Shown here in pieces: positions 22,363-32,614 of a stretch of DNA of 64,000 bases. Source of the stretch: Ctena decussata (Eukaryota; Mollusca; Bivalvia; Lucinida; Lucinidae). Each line of letters starts with the position of its first letter. Position 1 is the first letter of the stretch. Both the position numbers and the translations under genes were made by a program. The notes beneath the pieces are model-generated. The model saw only the letters and a program-made list of their open reading frames with translations, was not told where the DNA came from and searched no databases. Location: NCBI GenBank assembly GCA_963989385.1, contig OZ022500.1:76690289-76754288 (forward strand), in the 5' to 3' direction.

Positions 22363-23063
22363 ATTATAATTTCCAGTAATAAAGGATGAAAATACACAGG
22401 AGTCTTTGGTAAAATCAATTTTGCGGAAATACTGTTGACCCTTGACAATACATTAAAATATCCGATATTACCATTAAAACCCCTAAGCAATTACTATTAT
22501 AATATAAGAATCGAAAATGTTGATTTAACTAATTAGCGATATGTCAACATGTTTTGATGGGAATGACAGACTCTCAGATTGCTATCAGACTGCTGTTCAA
22601 AGAGCAAGCAAATCTGAAAGGATACTGTATGCATAGGATCTTTGGTTCATTAAAATATACATAAAGCAAGGCTTTTAAAAGCTTCATTAGCTGTCACTGT
22701 ATTTATCCGACTATAGAACGTTTTTTCCACTCTCTAGAATAACATCAAATATCTAACTCTGTCTTATTAAATTCTGCTATAGAGCGAACGGTTTTCCCGT
22801 CGAAAAACAATCTCGAAAATCTAGATCCGTCTTATAAGACGGATCTAGATTTTTGGATTGTTTTGAAAGAAAAAAAAAACGTTTTATATCCGAAGAAATA
22901 CGGTTATTTATTTATTTTCAGGTCAGTAATAGTGGTATATAGCCTATGTTTAGTCGGTTTTGCAGGAACTGCATTATGAATATCATATAATCACAGGAAA
23001 GAAGTGAGTGTTCGCTCATTGTGCCTAACTTTAGTAAAGTTGAAAATATTCTGCTACCTCAAA
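22363..23063. promoter_or_regulatory. 5' flank of receptor copy B, with a palindrome
   Basis: Contains a strong hairpin at 22804-22864 whose centre, 22821-22848, is a perfect 28-bp palindrome (CTAGATCCGTCTTA and its complement). Core promoter elements cannot be assigned. If the receptor has an upstream exon it should be sought here. Confidence 0.4.
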
Positions 23064-24401
23064 ATGCACTTAATTTTTTACTTTAACTCAGAACACCAAA
23101 GTTTTGTACTGTTGCTCTCTGCATTTCTTTCAACGAATATTCACGCTGAAAATATAACTGAAACAAAATCTTTATACGCTGATTTAATGAATGGTTATAA
23201 TAAGGATATTAGACCAGTGACTGACCAGAAGGATACAGTTTCTGTTAATATTTCCTTAAAGATTTATTCACTACAAGATTTTAATGAAGTGGAGGAGAAA
23301 ATTTCAGTGGTTGGAGTTTTTCATATCCAATGGAAAGATGAAAATTTAGTTTGGGATACGACAAATTATAGTCATGTTGATTATTTGTTTATACGTTATA
23401 ACGCTGTCTGGGTCCCTGAAATACTCTTGGTAAACCCTTCGCAGAAAATATATTCCTTTGGTGCCGACTGGCAGCTCATAAGATACAGTTCAAGCGGAAC
23501 AGCTTATTGGTACCCTGGTGATCTTATTAAAGCAACTTGTTCTATTGATGTCTATTACTTTCCGTTTGATATACAGGAATGTGATATACAGGCGTACACC
23601 TGGGGATATGCTGCTTCTGAGGTTTCTCTTTACACAATCATGAACACAATAGATACGTCGGTGATGAAGAAACACGGGACATGGACACTCATCTCTTCAC
23701 GAGCAGAGATCAATGTTGTGTCTTATTCTACAATGGCTCGCTTTACGCTCCGTCTGGAACGAAAACCAGCGTACGTCTTGATCAACGTTATTTTCCCAAT
23801 TATGTTTCTGTGTCTTCTAAACGGTCTGGTTTTCGTGTTGCCGGCAGAATCAGGAGAACGAATTTCGTATTCAATTACAGCCCTTCTGGCAATCGCTGTC
23901 TACATGACAATCGTCAGTGATAACTTACCAAAATTGTCAGAGCCAGTGCCTATAGTGTCGTTTCTGTTGTTATTCAACTTCATTGTAAGCGCTATTATAA
24001 CTCTTGTGTCTATTTTGAACTTAGGTCTGTTTCATAAACCAGGGGACAGTCCAGTTCCAACTTGGCTTCTCAGTATCTACAAGACACTATACTGTTGCAG
24101 CACAGGGGTGCGTAAAGGAAACACAGAGACAGATGATTGTGTTAAAAGTGACAAAAACATATATGAGGACATTAATGTACGACCAAACAACAAAACAGCA
24201 CCACTGCCACAGGATAAACATAAAGGAACACAAGATGTTTCAAATGCCAAGCCGCGGTGTGACTCTTCTGCTTACAGTGTGATCACGTGGCAAGATATAA
24301 GCCGCATGATTGATAAAATATCGATAATTGTATCAGTAACGATAATATTAGCAAGCATTATCTTATTTTTCATACTTACAAAAGCTTCTGCTAACCGATA
24401 G
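23064..24401 (+). CDS. Cys-loop ligand-gated ion channel subunit, nicotinic-receptor-like (non-alpha), copy B
   Basis: A 445-residue frame, about four-fifths identical by eye to copy A at 5173-6507, with the largest differences in the cytoplasmic loop. It has a likely signal peptide, a Cys loop (CSIDVYYFPFDIQEC), M1 from RKPAYVLINV, an M2 beginning GERISYSITALLAIAV with -1' Glu and 9' Leu, M3, a short loop, and M4 near the end. Loop C lacks the paired cysteines, so a non-alpha type. The frame is open further upstream to 23004, but only from a GTG; the first ATG (23064) lines up with the start of copy A and is preferred. CTTTAACTCAG at 23081-23091 resembles a splice acceptor, so the real N terminus could come from an unseen upstream exon. 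AATAAA lies at 24467-24472. No intron interrupts the rest of the frame. Confidence 0.9.
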   Translation: MHLIFYFNSEHQSFVLLLSAFLSTNIHAENITETKSLYADLMNGYNKDIRPVTDQKDTVSVNISLKIYSLQDFNEVEEKISVVGVFHIQWKDENLVWDTTNYSHVDYLFIRYNAVWVPEILLVNPSQKIYSFGADWQLIRYSSSGTAYWYPGDLIKATCSIDVYYFPFDIQECDIQAYTWGYAASEVSLYTIMNTIDTSVMKKHGTWTLISSRAEINVVSYSTMARFTLRLERKPAYVLINVIFPIMFLCLLNGLVFVLPAESGERISYSITALLAIAVYMTIVSDNLPKLSEPVPIVSFLLLFNFIVSAIITLVSILNLGLFHKPGDSPVPTWLLSIYKTLYCCSTGVRKGNTETDDCVKSDKNIYEDINVRPNNKTAPLPQDKHKGTQDVSNAKPRCDSSAYSVITWQDISRMIDKISIIVSVTIILASIILFFILTKASANR

Positions 24402-25147
24402 GTTATCTTTTCTAAATAGCATCAGTCGCATCTTCGAAAACCTGTCCTATGGGAAGCAAAATGCACAATAAATCTCCTAGGTTTGACATTCGAGCTTCAT
24501 ATCTTAAGTCTATATCGCAAGGCTCAAATATTCATTCCTATCAAACGTTTTAACTTTTAAAACCGAATCTGGAAAGTCAGTGTGTGAAACCACTGTTTAA
24601 AATGTAAATATACATTAGATATAAGGGGAATCCCCGCAGTGACGTCATCGGATAATCGCAATGGGTAGCTTGGTTGACAAAAGATTAGCGGTGGTCCTTG
24701 TGTTTCTATGATTTTTTTGTTTGTTTTTTTAGAAGTACGAGAATACTAGGTAAAAATATTTGTAAAAAAGTGCGAATAAGTAGTTACCGATTTACCAATT
24801 TGAATGTCTTTGTCACTTGTCATATGAAAAAGAAAACTTTAATTAACATAGTTCATCTAGAAAAAACGTTACATTTGAGTATACAAAGCAACTTACTCGG
24901 ACTGTTTCTCTTATAATTAATGCGACCTAAATTAAAATGGAACTACTGTAGGTCAGTATTCATTTTTGTTAATAAAAGGTACGTTTAACAGTATAATGAG
25001 GTTAAACGAAATAGAAGAAAATAAAATATAGGATATCATATCTAACAGAACTGTTAAAGCGGTATAATTATAAAATGTCAGATCAGATTTAGGGACTAGA
25101 AAATCAAAAAGAAAAATAACTAGAATTGTTTTCCTACGAAAAAACAG
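24402..25147. other. 3' flank of receptor copy B and non-coding sequence
   Basis: Contains the AATAAA at 24467-24472. The rest is AT-rich with no supported gene. Confidence 0.5.
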
Positions 25148-26873
25148 ATGTCTCCCCCCTTTTTGATGTCAAAAGGATCAGTCATTAAGACGCCAAGGGA
25201 AAAACAATATGTTTCCCTACCCTGAAGCAGGGATTCATAATAAGTAAAAAGTATAAATGCAAGAGTTATAGTTGTTATGCTCTGCATGTCATGTAATGTT
25301 GACTAATATTCATATTTAGTTTTTGTCAAAAAATATAAATGCAAGAGTTACAGTGCTCTGCACGTCGTCTATTTATATGTTGACTGATATTTGTATGAAG
25401 TTTCATGAATATAGCTTAAACGGTTTTCAAGTTATAGAGCTTAGACGATTGAGACACGATTTTGTGAATGACAATGTTCCAAGGGAAATAACTCAAATAG
25501 TATAAGTGCTGTGCTCTGCAGGTTGTCTAGTGTTGACTGACATTTGTATGAAGTTTCGTGAATATAGCTTGTCCGGTTTTCAAGTAATAAAGCGATTGAG
25601 ACATGATTTTGTGACTGACAAAGGTCCAAGGGAAATAACTCAAGAAGTATAAATGCAAGAGTTATGGTTCTTGCACTATGCAATTCTTCTAATGTTGATT
25701 GATATTTGTATGAAGTTTCGTGAATATAGCTTGAATGGTTTTCAAGTTATAGAGCAGACACAACTGAGACACAATTTTGTGACTGACAAAGTTCTAAGGG
25801 AAACAACTCAAATAGTATAAATGCTAAAGTTATGGTACTTGCATTCTGCACGTCGTCTGATGTTGATTGATATTTGTATGAACTTTCATGAATATAGCTT
25901 GAATGGTTTTAAAGTTATAGACGGACTCAACTGAGACGCAATTTTGTGATGGACAAAGTTCCAAGGGAAATAACTCAAAAAGTATAAACGCCAGAGTGCA
26001 TTCTGCACGTCGTCTGATGTTGACTGATATTTGTATGAACTTTCATGAATATTGCTTGAATGGTTTTAAAGTTATATACGGACTCGACTGAGACGCAATT
26101 TTGTGATGGACAAAGTTCCAAGGGAAATAACTCAAAAAGTATAAATGCCAGAGTTACCATTGTGCACTCTGCACATTGTCTCATTTTGGTTGATATTTGT
26201 ATGAAGTTTCGTGAATAAAGCTTCAGCAGTTTTCAAGTTACAGAGCGGACACAACTGAAACACAATTTTGTGATGGACTAAGTTCCAAGGGAAATAACTC
26301 AAAAAGTATAAATGCCAGAGTTACCATTCTTGCACTCTGCACGTCGTCTCATGTTGATTGATATTTATATGAAGTTTCGCGAATATAGCTTGAGCGGTTT
26401 TCAAGTTATAGAACGGACACGATTGAAACACAATTTTGTTATGGACTAAGTTCCAAGGGAAATAACTCAAAAAGTATAAATGCCAGAGTTACCATTCTTG
26501 CACTCTGCACGCCGTCTCATGTTGATTGATATTTATATGAAGTTTCGCGAATATAGCTTGAGCGGTTTTCAAGTTATAGAACGGACACGATTGAAACACA
26601 ATTTTGTAATGGACTAAGTTCCAAGGGAAATAACTCAAAAAGTATAAATGCCAGAGTTACCATTCTTGCACTCTGCACGTCATCTCATGTTGATTGATAT
26701 TTATATGAAGTTTCGCGAATATAGCTTGAGCGGTTTTCAAGTTATAGAACGGACACGATTTGTGACAGACAGACGGACAGACGGACAGACAGACAGACGG
26801 ACAGACGGACAGACGGACGGACAGACGCCCGGGGAAAAACAATATGTCTCCCGACCCTGAAGGGGGGAGACAT
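25148..26873. mobile_element. Composite tandem-repeat element (pearl/TR-MITE-like)
   Basis: ATGTCTCCCCCCTT at 25148-25161 is matched by its exact complement at 26860-26873. Between them lie about nine units of roughly 167 bp, each with CCAAGGGAAATAACTCAA, AGTATAAATGC, CTCTGCACGTCGTC and ATATAGCTTGA, then a GACAGACG-type microsatellite at 26764-26827. Units become more alike toward the right end. Open frames inside are by-products of the repeat. Inverted ends, tandem core and an adjacent microsatellite match the pearl-type elements of bivalves. Confidence 0.85.
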
Positions 26874-27475
26874 AATGAAAATAAGTAGTTTTACTAATAA
26901 TGATTGCGATTTCATAAAATATTAATTACAAACTATGTAGAGTAATGTTTAAACAGAGAACTTGATGTCTTTCGAAAAGGATACTTATTTTCAAACGATC
27001 TGTAATTTACTCCAAGCTCGTGAAAACTAACGAAAAAGCTACGAATAAATAGATTATTGAAATTGGGAAACTATTGTTGTCAGAAATAGCAATTATAATT
27101 ATCATAAATTACAAATCTGAAAAAAGACAGAAATGAAAAACCTTCTCTTTCTGCCTCTGAAGATATAAATTGCCTGTGATATATGAAGGTTTATGTAATG
27201 TAGAACTATGTTTATGTAACCTTACACATTCTGATTGCGGATTTCTATGCGAACCAAACAACCAACTAAATGTTTTGTACCACTTCAAATACTAAGGGTG
27301 AGATTGGGCCTGTAAAATCGATTAAAGCCCCCCCCCCCCCCCCCCCCCCAGTGATTCATTACTGACCGTTCCAAGGCGGTAGTTCTGTTGTGGTTCTCTG
27401 TTGCCTGTTTTTGGTGTCAGAGTTTCTGTGATGTTTTACCTTATGTATGTTCTTATTATTTTTGATTCGGTTTGA
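26874..27475. other. Non-coding segment with a poly(C) run
   Basis: A run of about 24 C lies at 27327-27350. Nothing else recognised. Confidence 0.45.
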
Positions 27476-27660
27476 GTTGCTGAGTGGCCACCTTTTGGGA
27501 ACAAGCTGCTCACTCGGTTGGCCATATGTTCTCTGTATCTTGATTATTTGTAATCTTAGTTGTTTCCAACAATGGTTTGAGGGCTGGATTTGGATTTTGA
27601 TTGTTTCAGTTCCTGGTCTTTACATACTTTTTACTTCTACATGTAATTAACAGTTGACGG
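27476..27660 (+). repeat. Dispersed repeat, copy 1 (GCTGAGTGGCCACC family)
   Basis: GCTGAGTGGCCACCTTTTGG, GCTGCTCACTCGG and a TTTGGATTTTGATT block recur in the same order at 42500-42670. Family unknown; the open frame across it is not conserved between the copies. Confidence 0.45.
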
Positions 27661-30089
27661 AATAAAATATGTAATACACTGTATTAGTTTAAAACTTATA
27701 TTTAAGATAATTATGCCAAACACGGTTATAAATGTACTCAATTATCAGTAAAATTTTGAAATATAGCCAGTCCTGTGAAGCTGCAACGCTGGCGTCTAGT
27801 CAGAGGTTTCATTTAAAAAAAACTGATATTCAAAAAAATAAAAAAGAAAGAAAGAAAATAAAATAAAATAAAGAAATTAGACAAAGGAAGCCACGCGTGA
27901 TAACTGATAATTAGCCGCGACGCACAAACCGTTTATTATAGACACGGGTAGACACATTTTAATTTTAAACTGTCGCCACAGGACATCAGCGACGTGTTTT
28001 TGAACTATCACCAGCCATCCTGGATCAATAGATCCACTTAAAACAGAGTAGACTCTACTATACTACAGGAAACAGACATTCTGTTAATTCAGAAAGTTAA
28101 CATAGTATACAGACACAGATAATATTTATTAGTGTATCCATGATAAAACATAACACTTCAAGTGGCACCATGAGAGATTTTAGAATGAATTAACACACTA
28201 AGATGTCTTTGCTTCACAATATCATGTTTTATATAATAAATATGTATGATGCACTAAAATATAAAGCATGCTTATTTACAAATTTTAACATATACCCTGT
28301 AAACATTCAAGTGTGCATAAGCGACTATCGATATTTTCCAACCAAGAGGGACAATACCCTCGCAGTCCTTATCGATTACGTCACCGTTTTATCTCCTATA
28401 AGGGTAAAAAACAATCCATCCTTGAAAATTTAAATAACAGATAAACCCTTCAAACCTTATGTACTAGAGGGTAACGTTGTAGACACCTCCTGTTGGGAGG
28501 TCCCACAGTGTCACCCTATACTACAACATTAGCTAAAAATAAGCAGCAGAGGGCTTAGTACGCTTTTATTTTGAAACCTTTGTTTCAATTTTGTGCCGTG
28601 ATTTTCAGTTACTCAGTTTTTAAAAGTTTGATATATATGACATGTTAAGTTTGAGAATAGACCTACTCTCTAGTTGCGACCTTGTCATGACACGGTCGCA
28701 TTCTATAGTATTCAGTCAAAATCATGGTGTTAAAAGCTAAACGAGTCCGCTGAACATGGAACCTGTAAATACCGGAATCAACCAGTAATACCGCCTTCAT
28801 GAGAACACCTCTTACATGCAGAGTGAAAGCACCAACAGGAGACTAATATTATTGGGAACCTTTACTGTATTTGATACTGATTAGTCAAAACATGATCTTT
28901 AAAGGTAAACGCCCTGAAAGGAAGCTCTCAAAAACTATACTATGGTGATTTAGACCTTGCGCTTGGTACAAAAAACCAACATTACATGGAAACAAGACAC
29001 GAACTTCTAAAAAAGGAGCATGACTCGTATTTGTACAACAGAACATCGGAAATGCTTAGAGCATAACAACAAGCGTGTATGACGCAGAGTGGTATCGCCA
29101 GCTGTAGATAGTATACAGTTTGACTAAGGTAAGCGATCTGACACTTTTCATTACAAACATGTGGGGTGCCAAGTAAATAAACAAAGACTTCACACGTTAA
29201 TACGCGCTTCTCTACCTGAAAGGGGAAAAACTACAAACACGAATGAATGAACTAGCAAATGTTTATTTCAGACGACTTTATTTTGGGATCAACATATCTC
29301 AGAGTTTACATCAAAGGCAATTAGGATTCTAGAAATTTTGCGACGCAATTTATCCTTTGCACCTAGGTAAACAAAGGCTGCTGCATAGGAAGCATTGATT
29401 TAATCTAAACTTGAGCACATCATCTATTTGAGATCCTCATCCTGAAACTCAGTCTTAACAGGCTGAGAAGGCCTAGTGAACAGCAGTTAGGTGGACCTGT
29501 AGGCGATGGCGTAATACATCTAGTGGCGATATGCTCGATGAGCTGGAGTGGCCATCCCCGGAAGGCTCATTTAGTGCAGATTTATTTAATCTTCTTTTTC
29601 AAGATACACTCTGGTGCAGTGTATCAACCAACTGGATTCTCCGGTTCAACCAATTGGATAGAGACAGTCATATCGGAATGGGTCAATAGAAGCTGTTGGT
29701 AGCTACGAAGGATCTCTACGACGCTGAGATAACGGTGAGATAATCATGCGAAGATAAATGTCTGACCGCTGATACTGGACTGATATAGGTCAGGAGTGTT
29801 ACAAATTAGAGCACCACGCAACTCTCAATATCGTAGATGTCAGGTCCATAGCGATTCGGCAGTGGAATTTTAAAAAGCTAATACTTGTTTATTATTATCA
29901 TTTATTGTTTGGAGGTGGGTTTTCCAATGGTATAAATAAAATTTCTAGCCTGTCGTGTCAAAAGGTCGCCGATTCCATTCCAACCTCGTAAATGGGTAAC
30001 CACGACTGTATCTGTAGCAAAACAACCGTTCGCCTTTCTCCGTAATATACCCGAATGCACTCGTCATTATCCGTCAGTAAAGTGCATGG
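27661..30089. other. Long non-coding region
   Basis: No gene recognised on either strand. A purine-rich AAAGAAAG stretch lies at 27833-27880 and a modest dyad around GACACCTCCTGTTGGGAGGT at about 28480. A short open frame at 28203-28433 is unsupported. Confidence 0.4.
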
Positions 30090-30100
30090 TATAATTTGAG

Positions 30101-30360
30101 TTGGTTGATTTGATGCTTAACGTCCTCGGTAAACAACTAAGGTCATGTCGGGACGGTCAGTTAACACTATTCCTGGGCAGGCTTAGACCTCCTAAGCGGT
30201 TAACCAGTACTAAGTGCACATACTTTCGCCAGTAACTGACAACTGCCCTTCTTGAATCAGCGGAAGGAGAAACGAAAGTATGTGGCCAGACCGGGATTCG
30301 AACCCAGGACCTCTGACTTATGAGTCAGGTGCCCTACCGATTGCGCTACCCGGCCCGGCG
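30101..30360 (-). mobile_element. tRNA-derived SINE family 1, copy 2, with perfect 11-bp target duplication
   Basis: TATAATTTGAG flanks the element exactly (30090-30100 and 30361-30371). Read on the minus strand, the head has TAGCGCAATCGGTAGGGC (box A), CTGACTCATAAGTCAG (anticodon arm containing CAT, one base short in the loop) and GGTTCGAATCC (box B). The body matches copy 1 at 19541. The intact duplication suggests a recent insertion. Confidence 0.9.
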
Positions 30361-30380
30361 TATAATTTGAGTAATAATAC

Positions 30381-30468
30381 CCACTTCGCCACAGTGGAGA
30401 GTGTATCTTTTAGCATAATTTGAGTAATAATGCTAAAAGATACACTGTCCACTGTGGCGAAGTGGGCA
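30381..30468. repeat. Hairpin with ~38-nt arms
   Basis: CCCACTTCGCCACAGTGGA, then GTGTATCTTTTAGCAT, pairs with its complement ending at 30468 with few mismatches. The loop repeats AATTTGAGTAATAAT, the same sequence that served as the SINE target next door. Confidence 0.75.
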
Positions 30469-30469
30469 A

Positions 30470-31037
30470 AGCAATAATCACAACGAGATAGAATAAGTTT
30501 TGCATGGGCATACCGTTGGGTCAGCGTTTTTTTTTTTTTTGTTTTTTTTTCCAGCAGCAGGTGCGGTGGATTGGTATTTTCCCCCGATATAGCATATCGT
30601 GGGAAGATTTTTTTAACTGTTTATAGGTCTCATTGGCATTGAGCAATTTATTCTATCGAGCTACTGTGTCGTTGCCCTGGTCGTATACTCAAATGATACA
30701 TGAAGGTGTTCACATATTTGTTTTCATTTTTTCCGTTCCTCCTATTTTTCGGACAAAGTTGGGATAACGCGTGGCGAATCTTCTACGAGAATTGAACCAA
30801 AATTTGTTGAACTCATATTATGGCTGGACGATTCCCTGTCATAAAGATTTAGGTACTCTTTCGTGCTGTTTTGTCTGGCAAAGTCATGCACAATCAATCT
30901 TTTTAAAAAGTCTCTTTTTGAAGACTCATGAACTTGCCTGTCCAGCAGAGAAAGAGCGAAACATAACCTCAACGCAGCATGCAGACTGACCAGGATATTG
31001 CTGATTAGACAAAGCAGAAAATTCAGCTCAAAATGTT
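30470..31037. other. Non-coding segment
   Basis: A T-rich run lies at about 30528-30550. No gene recognised. Confidence 0.4.
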
Positions 31038-31262
31038 GGTTGGTTGTTGTTTTTTTTTTGTCGTTGTTGTTGTTGTTGTTTTTACGACTCGTTTGGACAG
31101 TATTTCAGTCTATATTGAGGCGTCTGCCAGAGAGAGGGAGAAAGAAAAGAGATGTGATAGGCAAGAGAAAAATATCCAAACAACCCGAGCCGCACCTACT
31201 GCAAGTACAGTAGGCCCTTGCCCTACTATTATCCAAATTAGTTGGACGCTCCGGCAGGACCG
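31038..31262 (-). mobile_element. SINE family 2, copy 2
   Basis: Reverse-oriented relative of 13498-13722, with tail GGTTGG followed by a TTG microsatellite at 31051-31080, and the CCTACTATTATCCAAATTAG and GGCAAGAGAAAAATA blocks. Confidence 0.75.
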
Positions 31263-31766
31263 CAACCAATACCGCTGCTCAAAATGACAAAATTTATGCT
31301 TTCCCAAGGTCAGACAGAGATTCGGTTTTGTCACAGTCGAGCGTTATTTTTGGAGTTGCACTTGATGCTGAAGCGTCCGTGTAGCAAAGTTGTTAGCGCT
31401 CCCGACTTTGGATCATTAGGTCGAGTCCAGATGGCAGACACGGCTCTGTTTAAACCTAACAGGTACTTTATTGCACATAGTCTTTCACAATCACCCTTGA
31501 ATCGTCCTGGTATGACTAAAATATTGTTGAATAGACGTTAAGCCGCCATTTCATCCATTCATCATGTGAATTCTCGTTTTGATACAAGAAATCCCTTTGC
31601 ATTGTATAAACCCTAGCTATTATGTGTAGTTTCACATAATTCGTAGTAAAACAAGAAGAGGGGAATTCGTTATTAGAAGTGGAGAACTTAAAATGAAATG
31701 AAATTGACTAAGAAAAAATTAGATAAGTAAAAAAGGCAAAAAAGGGGACGAGGAGGGAGGGGAGGG

Positions 31767-31808
<42 letters not shown>

Positions 31809-32614
31809 AAAAGAAAAGGGAAATGTGGGATTAGAACCACTGACTCAAGATATTTAGGCTAATAGTCTTCAAGCTGAACCTCTGGACCACATAGACATGC
31901 ACCGAAATCGTTTTAAATGGTTATAAATAAACGTGTTCTGACTGATACGGAAAGAGCCGACTGTTTCCGTGACAAGCTGCTCAACCTATTTCAAGGTTTG
32001 GTCCAAAATTAAAAGTGCATTGACACGACAGTAAACAAAATTTGATCTGTAAAATATTACATCTGGGTTCCAGCCTCTGGGGAAATACATATTATTTTTC
32101 AATAAGCCGAGGACCATCTATCATGACATCATAACTGACATGATGTTATCACTAATCACATGATCTTTTTTTTGAAATATGATAATTTCAGCAAAGGGTT
32201 GGTTGCAGTTCGAAATACACTTATATAAAGTTATAGAATATCAAACTGAATTCTTCTAAACTGTTTTCATATTAATTTTATATTAAATGGCACGTTTCAA
32301 GAAAAGACTTGAAACTTGCCACCCCTACAACCATTTGTTGTTTGTCTGGTCCGTTCTGTGTACATTCTGAAAACATCTTGAGGCGGCAATTTCGAAGCTG
32401 TAAAATTACACAGCACTAGATTACTTTCTAAGGTTGACAGCATGCCAGTTAATTTTAAAAACTCAAATGGACAAATCTGATGACGAGAAATGGTAGTAAA
32501 CTGAACAAGGTAAGTTGAATTAGCAGCTTTATCATCATTAAAGCATAAACTTTGAAAAAAAAAAAAAAAACACTTGCTGGAGTGGGTCAACAAGAGAGTA
32601 GGTTTACAAATTTA
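31263..32614. other. Non-coding segment with a long poly(G) run
   Basis: Uninterrupted G from about 31769 to 31806, after GAGGAGGGAGGGGAGGGCG. A weak tRNA/SINE-like stretch near 31372-31435 (TGTAGCAAAGTTGTTAGCGC, GGTCGAGTCC) may be an old SINE head. No gene supported. Confidence 0.45.

Noticed and set aside
23004..23063. Longer N terminus for receptor copy B
   Set aside because: The extension opens at GTG, not ATG, has no match in copy A, and is not a usual start in animals.
25323..26860. Set of similar short proteins
   Set aside because: They come from the 167-bp tandem unit and shift frame between units.
28203..28433. Short plus-strand open frame in a repeat-poor stretch
   Set aside because: No domain, no splice context, AT-rich codon use like the background.
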